Positions 41,672 through 53,570 of a stretch of 64,000 bases of DNA are shown one piece after another (position 1 is the first letter of the stretch; each line of letters starts with the position of its first letter). Origin of the DNA: Myxococcales bacterium (GTDB taxonomy: Bacteria; Myxococcota_A; UBA9160; SZUA-336); NCBI GenBank assembly GCA_013215565.1, contig JABSQV010000004.1, forward strand, positions 223,252 through 287,251, in the 5' to 3' direction. The translations under genes were made by a program, and so were the position numbers. The notes below the pieces were generated by a model. It worked only from the letters and a program-made list of their open reading frames with translations, made no database searches and was not told the origin of the DNA.

Positions 41672-42579
41672 CTCTCGGCCCAGTCGCGCGGGGGCAGGAA
41701 GCGCTCGGCCAGCGCCGCCTCGGGCGTCCCGGCCTCGGGGCGCCAGTCGTGCCGCCAGCGCACCAGCGGCGGCATCGAGGCCAGCACGGACTCAATCCGG
41801 CGCCCCGACTGGACGCCGTAGAGCGTACCGCGGTCGTACATCAGGTTGAACTCGACGTAGCGACCGCGACGCCAGAGCTGAAACTCGCGCTCGCGCTCTC
41901 CCCAGGCGAGTCCCTTCCGCCGCTGCACAATCGGGAGATAGGCCTCCAAGTAGGCGTCGCCGACGCTGCGCTGCAGGTGAAATGCGTTCTCGAAGCCCCC
42001 CTCGTCGAAGTCGTCGAAGAGCACGCCCCCAATACCGCGCGCCTCGCCACGGTGCGGCAGAAAGAAATACTCGTCGCAGGCATGCTTGAACTTGGGGTAG
42101 AGGTCCGAGCCGACCTGCGCGCAGGCGTCACGCGCGGTCCGGTGCCAGTGCACGGCATCTTCCTCGAAGCCGTAGTAGGGCGTCAGGTCGAAGCCGCCCC
42201 CGAACCACCAGACGGGTTCACGGCCGGCCGGGTGCGAGATGAAGCAGCGCACGTTCATGTGTGAGGTGGGAACGTAGGGGTTGCGCGGGTGCGTGATCAG
42301 CGAGACCGAAATCGCCTCGAAGCGGGCGCCGCCCAGCTCCGGCCGCTGTGCCGTGGCGGCGGGCGGCAGCGCGCTACCGCGACTGTGGCTCAGATGGACG
42401 GCCGCCTTCTCGAAAACCTCGCCTTCCGAGAGTACGCGCGGACGCGCCAGCCCGTGTTCACCCTCGTGCCGCTCTTCCTCGAAGCGCGCAGAGCCATCCT
42501 CCGCTTCGAGGCCGGAGCAGATTCGATCCTGCAGCTCGAGCAGGTATTCGAGCACCGGGCCGGCTGCGGCCTCGGTCAC
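41668..42579 (-). CDS. hemF: oxygen-dependent coproporphyrinogen III oxidase
   Basis: HemF uses O2 to convert coproporphyrinogen III to protoporphyrinogen IX in haem synthesis. The 303-residue protein has [64 protein letters not shown] and [28 protein letters not shown], all highly conserved. Its presence indicates growth with oxygen. The GTG start is 44 bp after atpE, so it may be the last gene of the gyrA-hemL-F0 run; hemL at the other end of the run gives this operon two haem genes. Confidence 0.95.
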   Translation of the reverse strand: MTEAAAGPVLEYLLELQDRICSGLEAEDGSARFEEERHEGEHGLARPRVLSEGEVFEKAAVHLSHSRGSALPPAATAQRPELGGARFEAISVSLITHPRNPYVPTSHMNVRCFISHPAGREPVWWFGGGFDLTPYYGFEEDAVHWHRTARDACAQVGSDLYPKFKHACDEYFFLPHRGEARGIGGVLFDDFDEGGFENAFHLQRSVGDAYLEAYLPIVQRRKGLAWGEREREFQLWRRGRYVEFNLMYDRGTLYGVQSGRRIESVLASMPPLVRWRHDWRPEAGTPEAALAERFLPPRDWAES

Positions 42580-42622
42580 GTCCTCACCGAACTGCCGGGG
42601 GTCCCGTCTCCGGGCCGGATCG

Positions 42623-42931
42623 CTAGATCTTGCCCTGGAGCAGGAACGCGACGACGAAACCGTAGAGCGAGATCGACTCGATCAGGGCCAGGCCGATGAT
42701 CATCGGCGTCTGGATGCTCGCGGCCGCACCGGGATTGCGCGCGATGCCCTGCGTAGCGCCCCCGGTCGCGATGCCCTGTCCGATCCCGCAACCCAGCGCG
42801 GCGAGTCCGATCGCGACCCCGGCACCGATCCCGATCCCGAGCACGCCCGTCCCGTCCACGGCCGCGTGCGCGATACCGGGCGCGACGAGCGCGACGCAGA
42901 AAGTGATGAAAGTTAGAACCGGTGTGCGCAT
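42623..42931 (-). CDS. atpE: ATP synthase F0 subunit c
   Basis: A 102-residue proteolipid that forms the rotating ion-carrying ring. A signal-like N-terminus (about 1-24) precedes two transmembrane helices joined by ARNPGA. Helix 2 has the ion-binding glutamate E85 in [10 protein letters not shown]. Helix 1 contains Q52 in GCGIGQG and S86 follows E85; Gln plus Glu-Ser are part of the known sodium-binding set, but the next position is Ile instead of Thr, so ion preference is unclear. GGAGGG precedes the ATG. It lies after atpB, far from the F1 genes. Confidence 0.93.
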   Translation of the reverse strand: MRTPVLTFITFCVALVAPGIAHAAVDGTGVLGIGIGAGVAIGLAALGCGIGQGIATGGATQGIARNPGAAASIQTPMIIGLALIESISLYGFVVAFLLQGKI

Positions 42932-42972
42932 CACGTACCCTCCCTGAGGACGACGAAGCCCGGGAGCCCCTG

Positions 42973-43668
42973 CTAGTGGGCCTCCTCGAGCGCTCCGCCA
43001 ATATAGATCATGGTCAAGAAAGAAAAGATGAAGGCCTGCAAGAACGCTACGAACAGGCCGAGTCCCATGAACAGCCACGGGATCACGAAGTTGAGCCCGA
43101 GGCCGAACGAGAGCCCGAGCGCGACCAGCGTGTGATCCGCGAACATGTTGGCCGTGAGCCGGATCGTGAGCGAGAGCAGGCGCGCGAGGTGGCTCACGAG
43201 TTCGACCGGAAGCATCAGCGGCGCCAGCCACGCGACCGGTCCGATGAAGTGCTTCAGGTAGCTGAGCCCGTGGTGCTTGACCGCCGCGTAGTTGTAGACG
43301 CAGAAGGCGATCAGGGCCCAGGAGAAGTTCGTCTCGACGTAGCTGGTCGGGCCCGTCAGCCCGGGCACCAGGCCCATCAGGTTCGAGACCAGAATGAACA
43401 GCGCCATGGTCGTCACGATCGGTGCGAAGCGGCGCCACTCGGGCCCGATCACGTCCTGCATCATCGACGTGAGCCCCTCGAGCAGCACCTCGAGCAGGCC
43501 GCGGAGCGTGAAGCGCTCCGGCGGAATCAGCCCACCGGTCTCGTCCCGGGCCAGGTCGCGGCGCAGCAGCAGGCTCAGCACCAGCACCACGAGCGCGCAC
43601 GCGAGGAGCGTCTGGATCGGGACCGGAACCGCGCCGTAGAGCCCAAAAATGTGTGGCGGGTGCGTCAT
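42973..43668 (-). CDS. atpB: ATP synthase F0 subunit a
   Basis: A 231-residue membrane protein that forms the stator channel against the c ring. It has about five to six transmembrane helices; the essential arginine lies in [19 protein letters not shown], and the C-terminal helix reads [26 protein letters not shown]. Both are hallmarks of AtpB. The ATG overlaps the stop of the upstream AtpI-like gene as ATGA, so F0 assembly factors and subunit a are translationally coupled. Confidence 0.95.
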   Translation of the reverse strand: MTHPPHIFGLYGAVPVPIQTLLACALVVLVLSLLLRRDLARDETGGLIPPERFTLRGLLEVLLEGLTSMMQDVIGPEWRRFAPIVTTMALFILVSNLMGLVPGLTGPTSYVETNFSWALIAFCVYNYAAVKHHGLSYLKHFIGPVAWLAPLMLPVELVSHLARLLSLTIRLTANMFADHTLVALGLSFGLGLNFVIPWLFMGLGLFVAFLQAFIFSFLTMIYIGGALEEAH

Positions 43669-44036
43669 TCGAGCCCCTCCCGCGGGAGCCGCGCCGTCTC
43701 GAGCCCGTGCCAGAGGACGGCCGGGACCAGCGCCGACAGGCCGACCAGGAACGCGAGCGGGAGAATCGGCAACAGCCACAGCATCGCGCCCACGCTGGCG
43801 AGCAGCGCGAGCATGCGCACCCCGAGCAGCACCCGCGCGAAGGAGTCGGGAGCGCGATCGGGGGTCCCGAGCAGCGCGCCCACACCCCTTTCCATGGCCC
43901 ACAGATTCACGATCTGAATCCCTCCTCCGAGCGCGGCGCTCCAGACGGCGGGCACTCCATAGGGAATCGTACCGAGCACCGCAACCGCGACCAGCAGCGC
44001 GTGCTTCGCCTGGAGCCTGACTGGTCCGAATTTCAT
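43665..44036 (-). CDS. ATP synthase subunit I (AtpI-like membrane protein)
   Basis: A 123-residue protein with about four hydrophobic segments and basic loops, positioned directly before atpB. The position and the pattern (short N-terminus, [22 protein letters not shown] loop, C-terminal paired helices) fit ATP synthase protein I, which helps assemble the c ring. Sequence conservation in this group is low, so the call rests mainly on context. ATGA overlaps join it to atpZ upstream and atpB downstream. Confidence 0.75.
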   Translation of the reverse strand: MKFGPVRLQAKHALLVAVAVLGTIPYGVPAVWSAALGGGIQIVNLWAMERGVGALLGTPDRAPDSFARVLLGVRMLALLASVGAMLWLLPILPLAFLVGLSALVPAVLWHGLETARLPREGLE

Positions 44037-44296
44037 TCCGGAGGCTCTCCGCGGCTGGATTTTGCCGAAGCCGCCCCGTCGGAATCATCCCCCGCCTGAA
44101 TCTGGAGCAGGGTTCGGACGCAGGCTACCAAGCCCGCGAGCATGAAGAGAAACAGGAACACGGGTCCGGTATCGAGCCAGCGATCCAGGTAGTACCCGAT
44201 CACCACGCCCACCCCGATCGCGAGGGACGCCTCGAACGCCTTCTCGAAGGCGCGGCCGGTCCCGCTGGAGGCCCGGTAGGGCCGGATCCAGGCCAC
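44033..44296 (-). CDS. atpZ: AtpZ-type F0F1 assembly/regulatory protein
   Basis: An 87-residue membrane protein with two hydrophobic segments. The stretch FEASLAIGVGVVIGYYLDRWLDTGPVFLFLFMLAGLVACVRTLLQI matches the AtpZ/AtpI-like family (the 'G...G..LD...GT.P.......G' pattern), linked to Mg or Ca handling and F0 assembly. I placed the start at the GTG at 44296, immediately after hemL and preceded by GAAGG; an ATG at 44320 inside hemL would add eight residues. It begins the F0 gene set. Confidence 0.75.
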   Translation of the reverse strand: MAWIRPYRASSGTGRAFEKAFEASLAIGVGVVIGYYLDRWLDTGPVFLFLFMLAGLVACVRTLLQIQAGDDSDGAASAKSSRGEPPE

Positions 44297-44297
44297 C

Positions 44298-45584
44298 TTA
44301 CGCGACCTTCTTGAATGCACGGCGCGCGGCCTGGAGCAGCTGGTCGATCTCGCCGTCGCCGTGCGCCAGCGTCAGGAAGCCGGCCTCGTACCCGGACGGC
44401 GCGAGATAGATCCCCTGGTCGAGCATCGCGTGGAAGAAGCGCCCGTACCGATCGTGGTCGGCGGCGGCCGCGTCGGCGAAGCTCCGGACGGGCGTCTCGG
44501 AAAAGGCCAGCCCGAACAGCGCACCCGCAGCGCGCGTCTGGAACGGGAGCCCGGCCTCGCGCGCGGCCGCTTCGAGTTCCTTTGCGATTCTGAGTGAGCT
44601 CGCCTCGAACGCGTCGAAGACCCCGGGCGGCGTGATCAGCTCGAGCGCCGCGAGCCCGGCCGCGACCGCGAGCGGGTTTCCGGCCAGCGTGCCGGCCTGG
44701 TAGACATCGCCCACTGGCGCGATCCGCTGCATCAGACGGGCGCTACCCCCGTAGGCGCCCACCGGCAGCCCCCCTCCGATCACCTTCCCCAGGCAGGTGA
44801 GATCCGGCGTCACGCCGAAGCGCTCCTGCGCACCTCCGAGACCGACCCGGAAGCCCGAGATCACCTCGTCGAAGACCAGCAGGCTCCCGAACGCATCACA
44901 CAACTCGCGCAGGCGCGAGAGGAAGTCGACGTCGGGCCAGGCCAGCCCCATGTTGGCCGGGATGGGTTCCACCACGACTGCCGCGATCTCGTCCGGCCGG
45001 GCCGTGAACGCCGCCTCGACCGCGGCGAGGTCGTTGAAGGCCACCACCAGGGTGTCGGCCACGGCCGCCGCCGGGACCCCGGCTGAGCCCGGGATTCCGA
45101 GCGTCGCCACGCCCGATCCCGCCGCCGCGAGCACAGCATCCGCGTGGCCGTGATAACAGCCCTCGAACTTCAGGATCCGGTCGCGCCCCGTGGCCGCCCG
45201 CGCGAGCCGCAGCGCGCTCATCGCCGCCTCGGTGCCCGAGGTGACGAGCCGGAGCATTTCGATCGAGGGTACACAGGCCACAATCCGTTCGGCCAGTTCG
45301 ATCTCGGCCTCAGTCGGCGCTCCGAAGCTGATCCCGTTCGCGGCCGCGCGCCGGACCGCCTCGACGATCACGGGATGCGCGTGACCTGCGATGATCGCCC
45401 CCCAAGAGGCCACGTAGTCGACGTAGCGGTTGCCATCGACGTCCTCGATCGAACTCCCGGAGGCTCTCGCGATGAAGCGCGGGGTTCCGCCGACCGAATT
45501 GAATGCGCGAACCGGGCTGCTAACGCCTCCGGGCATCAGTTGGCGGGCGCGGCGAAGCAGCCGCTTGGAGCGGTTGACGCGCAC
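44298..45584 (-). CDS. hemL: glutamate-1-semialdehyde 2,1-aminomutase
   Basis: HemL makes 5-aminolevulinate from glutamate-1-semialdehyde, the C5 route to haem. The 428-residue PLP enzyme has MPGGVSSPVRAF, SGTEAAMSALRLARAATGR, KFEGCYHGHAD, FDEVISGFRVGLGGAQERFGVTPDLTCLGKVIGGGLPVGAYGG with the PLP lysine, and YQAGTLAGNPLA. These are diagnostic for HemL over other class III aminotransferases. The GTG start is 5 nt behind the gyrA stop. Use of the C5 pathway excludes an alphaproteobacterial-type HemA. Confidence 0.95.
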   Translation of the reverse strand: MRVNRSKRLLRRARQLMPGGVSSPVRAFNSVGGTPRFIARASGSSIEDVDGNRYVDYVASWGAIIAGHAHPVIVEAVRRAAANGISFGAPTEAEIELAERIVACVPSIEMLRLVTSGTEAAMSALRLARAATGRDRILKFEGCYHGHADAVLAAAGSGVATLGIPGSAGVPAAAVADTLVVAFNDLAAVEAAFTARPDEIAAVVVEPIPANMGLAWPDVDFLSRLRELCDAFGSLLVFDEVISGFRVGLGGAQERFGVTPDLTCLGKVIGGGLPVGAYGGSARLMQRIAPVGDVYQAGTLAGNPLAVAAGLAALELITPPGVFDAFEASSLRIAKELEAAAREAGLPFQTRAAGALFGLAFSETPVRSFADAAAADHDRYGRFFHAMLDQGIYLAPSGYEAGFLTLAHGDGEIDQLLQAARRAFKKVA

Positions 45585-45589
45585 CGAAC

Positions 45590-48079
45590 TCAGGCTCCCG
45601 AAGCGTCGAGGTTCGCGCCGTCTTCGCGCTCGGCCACCCGCGCGACCGACACGATCCTCTCGTCAGGATCCAGTTCCATCAGCCGCACCCCTTGGGTGTT
45701 CCGGCCCATGGTCGGGATCCCGTCGGTGCGCAGCCGGAGCACCTTACTGCCGCTCGAGATCAGCATGACCTCGTCCTGATCGTCGACCTGCAGCACCGCG
45801 ATCACCGGGCCGTTGCGGGCCGAGGTCTTGATCGTGATGATTCCGTAACCGCCGCGATTCTGTTCCCGGTAGTCGTCGAGCGGCGAGCGCTTCCCATAAC
45901 CCCGCTCGGTCACCGTCAGGATACTCGCGCCCGGCCGGAGCACCTCCATCCCGACCGCGCATTCTTCTCCGCGGACCGCGATCGCCCGGACCCCGGTCGC
46001 GGTCCGGCCCATCGCTCGCACCTGGGACTCGTGGAAGCGGATCGACTTCCCACTGCGGCTCGCGACCACGATCTCCGCCGACCCGCTGGTCCGCGCCACT
46101 CCGATCAACTCGTCGTTCCCGGACAGGTTGATCGCGATGATACCCCCGCGGCGGGGGTTCGCGTACGCGTCCAGGGCCGTCTTCTTGATCACGCCGCCGC
46201 GCGTCGCGAGTACGACGAATCCCTCCTCCTCGAAGCTCCGGACCGGGAGGATCGCCGACACCCGCTCGCCCGGCGAGAGGCTCAGCAGGTTCACGAGCGC
46301 CTTGCCGCGCGCGGTGCGCCCGACCTGCGGAAGTTCGTGCACCTTGAGCCAGTGCACGCGCCCCCGGCTCGTAAAGAACAATACGTGTGCGTGCGTGGAT
46401 GCAACGAAGAGCGTGGAGACGAAGTCCTCCGTCCTGGTCCCGAGCCCGGACTTCCCTTTGCCGCCCCGGCGCTGGGCACGGTAGATCGCCACCGGGTTGC
46501 GCTTCGCGTATCCGAGGTGGCTGACCGTGACGACCATGTCCTCCTCGATGATCAGATCCTCGGTTGTGATGTTCTCTACCGCTTCCCCGAGTCGAGTCCG
46601 GCGCGGATCCGCGTACTTTTCTTTGATCTTCTCGAGTTCTTCGACCACCTTGTCGGTCACCTTCTGCTCGCTGCCGAGCAGCTCCCGAAGCTCGGCGATC
46701 AGCGCCCGCACCCCTGCCAGGTCGTCGAGGATCCGCTGCCGCTCCAAGGACGTCAGCCGTTGTAGCCGCATCTCGAGGATTGCCTGCGCCTGGCGCTCGC
46801 TGAGGTCGAACGTCTCCTGCAGCCCGTCGCGCGCGACGGCGGGGCTCTCGCTGCCGCGGATCAGCGCGATCACCTCGTCGAGCCGGTCGAGCGCGATCGC
46901 GAAGCCCTGGAGCAGGTGCTCGCGCTCCTCCGCCTGCCGAAGATCGTAGGTCGCCCTGCGGCGCACGACCTCGCCGCGGAAGTCGAGAAAATGCTGGAGC
47001 AGCCCGATCAGGCCGAGGGTCCTGGGGCGGTTGTTCACGAGCGCCACCAGGTTTACGCCGAAAGTGCTCTGCATCGGGCTCAACTTGTAGAGCTGATTCA
47101 GGATCACTTCGTCCGGCGCGTCGCGCTTGAGGTCGATCACGACACTCATTCCCTTGCGATCGGACTCGTCCCGGATGTCGCTCACGCCGTCGATCTTCCC
47201 GTCGCGCACGAGCTCGGCGATCTTTTCGATCATGCTGGCCTTGTTGACCATGTACGGGATTTCGGTCACCACGATCGAACAGCGGCCGCCCTTTCGCTCC
47301 TCGACGGTCGCCTGTGCTCGGACGTAAAGCAGTCCGCGGCCGGTCTCGTAGGCGGAGCGGATCCCGCTGCTCCCCGCAATCTCGGCCCCGGTCGGAAAGT
47401 CCGGTCCCGGGATGCACTGCATGACCTCGTCGAGCGTTGCCGAAGGGTTCCGGGCCAACAGAACCGCTCCGTCGATCACCTCCGCAAGATTGTGCGGGGG
47501 GATGTTGGTCGCCATACCGACCGCGATCCCGGTCGAACCGTTGATCAGCAGGTTGGGAATCCGCGCCGGCAGAACGACCGGCTCCGTGCGAGTGTTGTCG
47601 TAGTTGGGGACGAAATCGACCGTGTCGCGCCCGAGCTCCGCCAGCATTTCTCCCGCGATGCGCGAGAGGCGTGCTTCGGTGTACCGCATCGCGGCGGGCG
47701 GATCTCCGTCGACCGACCCGAGATTTCCCTGCCAGTCGACCAACGGGTAGCGCAGCGAAAAGGGCTGAGCGAGCCGCGCGATCGAGGGGTAGACCACGCT
47801 CTCCCCGTGCGGGTGGTAGTTGCCGGATACGTCTCCCGAGATCTTCGCGCACTTCCGGTACGGACGATCGGGCGTCAGGTTCAGGTCATTGAAGGTCACC
47901 AGAATGCGGCGCTGAGAAGGCTTCAGTCCATCCCGCACATCAGGGAGCGCCCGACTGATGATCACCGACATCGAGTAGTCGAGGAACGAGCGGCGCATCT
48001 CGTCCTCGATGTTCACGGCAGCGGGCCGCTCGGGTCCGGAGGGGGGTGCGGGAGGGTTCTGCTCGGTCGTGTCCGCCAT
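45590..48079 (-). CDS. gyrA: DNA gyrase subunit A
   Basis: GyrA breaks and rejoins DNA during supercoiling. The 829-residue protein has the catalytic tyrosine in [10 protein letters not shown] (Tyr133) and the GyrA box QRRGGKG in the C-terminal pinwheel, which marks it as gyrase rather than topoisomerase IV. The quinolone-determining segment reads [15 protein letters not shown]: the E. coli Ser83 equivalent is Ser94, but the Asp87 equivalent is Pro98. The start lies 3 nt after the gyrB stop and hemL follows by 5 nt. Confidence 0.96.
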   Translation of the reverse strand: MADTTEQNPPAPPSGPERPAAVNIEDEMRRSFLDYSMSVIISRALPDVRDGLKPSQRRILVTFNDLNLTPDRPYRKCAKISGDVSGNYHPHGESVVYPSIARLAQPFSLRYPLVDWQGNLGSVDGDPPAAMRYTEARLSRIAGEMLAELGRDTVDFVPNYDNTRTEPVVLPARIPNLLINGSTGIAVGMATNIPPHNLAEVIDGAVLLARNPSATLDEVMQCIPGPDFPTGAEIAGSSGIRSAYETGRGLLYVRAQATVEERKGGRCSIVVTEIPYMVNKASMIEKIAELVRDGKIDGVSDIRDESDRKGMSVVIDLKRDAPDEVILNQLYKLSPMQSTFGVNLVALVNNRPRTLGLIGLLQHFLDFRGEVVRRRATYDLRQAEEREHLLQGFAIALDRLDEVIALIRGSESPAVARDGLQETFDLSERQAQAILEMRLQRLTSLERQRILDDLAGVRALIAELRELLGSEQKVTDKVVEELEKIKEKYADPRRTRLGEAVENITTEDLIIEEDMVVTVSHLGYAKRNPVAIYRAQRRGGKGKSGLGTRTEDFVSTLFVASTHAHVLFFTSRGRVHWLKVHELPQVGRTARGKALVNLLSLSPGERVSAILPVRSFEEEGFVVLATRGGVIKKTALDAYANPRRGGIIAINLSGNDELIGVARTSGSAEIVVASRSGKSIRFHESQVRAMGRTATGVRAIAVRGEECAVGMEVLRPGASILTVTERGYGKRSPLDDYREQNRGGYGIITIKTSARNGPVIAVLQVDDQDEVMLISSGSKVLRLRTDGIPTMGRNTQGVRLMELDPDERIVSVARVAEREDGANLDASGA

Positions 48080-48082
48080 CCG

Positions 48083-50677
<2,595 letters not shown>

Positions 50678-50684
50678 CTATGCC

Positions 50685-51791
50685 CTAGGTCCGCATCGGC
50701 ATGATCACAGACAGTTGATCCGGGTCGTCTGCGGGCCGAAACTGCACCGGCGAAATCTCCTCGATCAGCTCGATCACGAGTTCCTTCGAGCTGATCGAGC
50801 CCAGTACGTCAAGTACGTACCGGGCATTCAGGCTGGTCTCGAAGCGGTCGCCGCTGTAGTCGACGGGAATCAACTCGCGGGCATCCCCGAGGTCGGGGTT
50901 GCTGGCCCGAAGCTCGATCTGGCCACTGGTGAGAACGAGGCCAAAGCCGTGGGAGCGCTCGTGTACCACGAGGGCGACGCGGCGCGTTGCGTGGAGCAGT
51001 CGCTCCCGGTCCAGCACGATCCGGATGGTCGGATTCTGGGGGAGCACCTGCTGGTAGTTTACGAATTCACCATCGATCAGCCGTGCCGTGAGCAGCAGGT
51101 CGGGCCGGCGAACCATCAGGAAACCTCCGTCGAGCCCGATCTCGACACTTCCCTCGGTCTCCTCGCAGAGTTTACGGATCTCGGCCAGCGCCTTGCGCGG
51201 CACGATGATGCCGGTTTCCAGGAACGCGACCGGAGAACGCGGAGAACGTTCGATGAGCGCCAGACGATGTCCGTCGGTCGCGACACACCGGACCCGCCCC
51301 TTCTCCACGTTCTCCATGTAGACACCGTTTAGGTTGTAGCGGGTGTCGTCGGTGGAAGTTGCGAACAGCGTTCGGTCGATGAGTTCTGCGAGAAGCTTGG
51401 CATCGACCTCGGCAAAGGTGGTGCTGTCCGCGCCCGGCAGGCCCGGGTACTCCTCGGCCGAGATCGAGAGCAGTGAGAAGTTCGCCGATCCGGACTCGAT
51501 CTTGACGCGCGCGCCCTCGTCGAGATGCAGCGTCAGTTCGGGCTCCTCGAGTTCGCGTACGATCTCGTAGAGAACGCGCGCTCCGAGTGTCACCTCGCCC
51601 GGGGTTTCAATTTGGGCATTGAGCGTCGAGACCACGCCCACCTCGAGGTCAGTGGCCGAAAGCGTCAACTCCTCGGGCCGTGCACGGATCAGTACATTGG
51701 CCAGAATCGGGAGGGTGCCTCGCTTCTCGACGACGGCCTGGATTCGTCCGAGTCCCTGGACGAGTAACTCTCTCTCGACGCTGAACTTCAT
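50685..51791 (-). CDS. dnaN: DNA polymerase III sliding clamp (beta subunit)
   Basis: The 368-residue clamp encircles DNA and holds the polymerase. It has the three-fold repeat layout: MKFSVERELLVQGLGRIQAVVEKRGTLPILANVLI opening, VRCVATDGHRLALIE in domain 2 and the C-terminal partner-binding cleft with SVIMPMRT at the end (usual 'MPMR(L/I)'). The ATG at 51791 is fixed by AGGAGG 9 nt upstream and by the conserved opening. It follows dnaA2 across a 202-bp AT-richer gap that is the best origin candidate here. Confidence 0.97.
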   Translation of the reverse strand: MKFSVERELLVQGLGRIQAVVEKRGTLPILANVLIRARPEELTLSATDLEVGVVSTLNAQIETPGEVTLGARVLYEIVRELEEPELTLHLDEGARVKIESGSANFSLLSISAEEYPGLPGADSTTFAEVDAKLLAELIDRTLFATSTDDTRYNLNGVYMENVEKGRVRCVATDGHRLALIERSPRSPVAFLETGIIVPRKALAEIRKLCEETEGSVEIGLDGGFLMVRRPDLLLTARLIDGEFVNYQQVLPQNPTIRIVLDRERLLHATRRVALVVHERSHGFGLVLTSGQIELRASNPDLGDARELIPVDYSGDRFETSLNARYVLDVLGSISSKELVIELIEEISPVQFRPADDPDQLSVIMPMRT

Positions 51792-51993
51792 CTCAATGTG
51801 CCTCCTAATACTCTTATATCCATACAAGAACAGGAGTAGAAGCAGAATCGGGGAATTTGGGAAAAAATCTGCGAAGTCTTTGATCCGAAAGTGGATCGTC
51901 TCCCCAGAGACCCCTCAGCGCGCTATGCAGAACCGGTGTCCAGAAGCGCTGCTGCACCCGTTCCAGCAGGTTTTCCACCGATTGTCCCCCGCT
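51792..51993. other. candidate origin of replication (dnaA2-dnaN intergenic region)
   Basis: This 202-bp stretch is noticeably AT-richer than its surroundings (for example 51849-51872, with a run of six A). Degenerate DnaA-box-like 9-mers are ATATCCATA (51816-51824, 7 of 9 to TTATCCACA), TTTTCCACC (51971-51979, 7 of 9) and a GATCC/GGATC inverted repeat at 51882-51897. No perfect TTATCCACA was found. It is close to the point where gene direction switches. The gap between dnaA2 and rpmH is the other candidate. Confidence 0.4.
51801..51806 (-). promoter_or_regulatory. strong Shine-Dalgarno sequence of dnaN
   Basis: AGGAGG on the minus strand, 9 nt before the ATG at 51791. It sets the dnaN start; most other genes in the window have weaker sites or none. 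Confidence 0.8.
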
Positions 51994-53352
51994 TCATGCT
52001 CCAACTCCGGCTTCGGAATTCGAGGCCGGGTCCCCGAAGAGTTCCCTTTCCAGGTCGCGAAGCTCGAGTCGTAGCGCCGCGTCCCGCTCCAGGCGTGTCG
52101 CGGTCGCGCGGCAGGCATGCAGTGCGGTCGTATGATGCCGGCTGAAGAGGCGCCCCAACTCCGGGAATGACAGGCCGCAGTTCCGGCGGACCAGATAGAT
52201 GGCGATCTGACGCGGACCCGTGATCCGCTGACTCCGGACCGGAGACCGGAAGTCTCGGGTCCGGAGTCCGTAGCGGCGAGCCACGAGCGCGATGACGGAT
52301 TCGGGCGGGATGGTCTGGTTCCGGACCGGCGCGCGGGCGAGCGCGTGCCTGACGCGCTCCAAATTCGTCAGTTCACGCTCGCAGCCCGGGTCCGCGAGCG
52401 CGTGCGTCAATAGTGTGTCAATTTGCGTCAGGTCGGTTCCGCTGCGGGCGACCAGGAACGAGGCGACCTCGGGGCTGAGTTCGGCACCCCAGGCGCGGGC
52501 GCGGTCCATCAGAATCGCGACCCGGGTTTCCCATTCCGGGGGCGAGAGCCGAACGTGTAGTCCGGCGGCGAGCCGCCGGGCAAGTGGCCCGGAGAGGCCC
52601 GAAATCGACTCCGGCGCGTGCCGCGAACTCGCCACGACCTGAACCCGCTCCTTGCTGAGCGCATCGAGTGTGTGGACGATCTCCTCCTGAGTTGCATCGC
52701 GGCCGATCAGGTCTTCGACATCGTCCAGGAGCAGTGCCGCGCATTGGCGATAGCGGGCACGGAATGCAGAGAGTTCACGTTTCTGGATCGCGGTAACGAG
52801 TTCGAGCGCGAGCGCAGCGGTTCCCAGGCAGTGGATGCGCTCGAGATTGAGTCGGGCCTGAAGTGCGAAAGCGATTCCGCGAAGCAGGTGCGACTTCCCC
52901 GAACCGGGTGGCCCCTGGATGAAGAGCGGGCTGTAACGCTCGCCCGGGAACTCCGCGACCAACTGGACGGCTGCGAACACGAACTGGTTCGAGGGGCTGG
53001 CGACGAAGCGGTCCAGACTGTAGGCGGGGTCGAGCTCGCAACGCGTGACCGACGCATCATCCGGGATCGCCGCAATCGACAGGGTGCACGCACCCTTCGT
53101 GACGGTCGGGACCGCAGCTGCGAGAAGGTACAGGTAGCCCTCGCGAAGCCAGGTGGCGAGGCGGCTTGCCGGAATCGCGGCCCGCAGCGTCCGGCCGCGC
53201 CGTTCGACGAACAGGGCCGAATCTGCGAGCGTCTGAACTTTGTCTGCGGGAACCCGTCCGTTGAGCGATGCGAGAACGGCGTTCCAGAGCGGGAGTTGTA
53301 CGGGCGCACCCTCCTCCTTGGCGCAGTCCTCTGCGCAGGTCAACTCGGACAT
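51994..53352 (-). CDS. dnaA2: DnaA-family initiator (paralogue 2) at the canonical dnaA locus
   Basis: A 452-residue protein with DnaA architecture: domain I-like start (LPLWNAVLASLNGRV), AAA+ domain with Walker A GPPGSGKS (147-154) and Walker B LLLDD (207-211), and domain IV with GPRQIAIYLVRR and SFPELGRLFSRHHTTALHA. It is more divergent than the dnaA at 5450. The recognition motif, normally GRDHTT, reads SRHHTT (His406 for the base-contacting Asp). The sensor-2 Arg is not visible (DLTQIDTLL), and the usual RLRSR reads PLARR. Position beside dnaN and opposite rpmH is that of the normal dnaA. The ATG at 53352 is chosen over the upstream extension to 53451, which lacks homology. Confidence 0.85.
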   Translation of the reverse strand: MSELTCAEDCAKEEGAPVQLPLWNAVLASLNGRVPADKVQTLADSALFVERRGRTLRAAIPASRLATWLREGYLYLLAAAVPTVTKGACTLSIAAIPDDASVTRCELDPAYSLDRFVASPSNQFVFAAVQLVAEFPGERYSPLFIQGPPGSGKSHLLRGIAFALQARLNLERIHCLGTAALALELVTAIQKRELSAFRARYRQCAALLLDDVEDLIGRDATQEEIVHTLDALSKERVQVVASSRHAPESISGLSGPLARRLAAGLHVRLSPPEWETRVAILMDRARAWGAELSPEVASFLVARSGTDLTQIDTLLTHALADPGCERELTNLERVRHALARAPVRNQTIPPESVIALVARRYGLRTRDFRSPVRSQRITGPRQIAIYLVRRNCGLSFPELGRLFSRHHTTALHACRATATRLERDAALRLELRDLERELFGDPASNSEAGVGA

Positions 53353-53412
53353 GCTGCGGCGATCCCACCCCCGGCTCTCGGAACCCCGACGCTGCGTCGG
53401 AGGGCTGTCGTA

Positions 53413-53455
53413 GCAGTTTGCTGCGCAGCATTGCAAGGGGAGTTTTGGCAACTGC
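53413..53455. repeat. nested inverted repeats between dnaA2 and rpmH
   Basis: The 12-bp perfect palindrome TGCTGCGCAGCA (53419-53430) is followed by the palindrome TTGCAA (53431-53436). The outer arms GCAGTT (53413-53418) and AACTGC (53450-53455) also pair. The block lies in the divergent gap and could be an operator for dnaA2/rpmH or part of the origin. Confidence 0.4.
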
Positions 53456-53485
53456 GCCGTGCGTTTCCGTTCTGTATTCGCGACG

Positions 53486-53514
53486 TTGACACGCTCCGAT
53501 CGCTATGCTGCTAT
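53486..53514 (+). promoter_or_regulatory. candidate rpmH promoter
   Basis: A perfect -35 TTGACA (53486-53491) is followed after 17 bp by TGCTAT (53509-53514), a weak -10. The leader to rpmH would be about 50 nt. Confidence 0.4.
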
Positions 53515-53570
53515 CTACCGCTTGTACGAGAGGCGTCGGGCTTTCTTCGGCGCCGGTTGGGACGACAGTC

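Noticed and set aside
45744..47852. 702-codon open frame within gyrA
   Set aside because: It is a frame-shifted shadow of gyrA; no motif is present.
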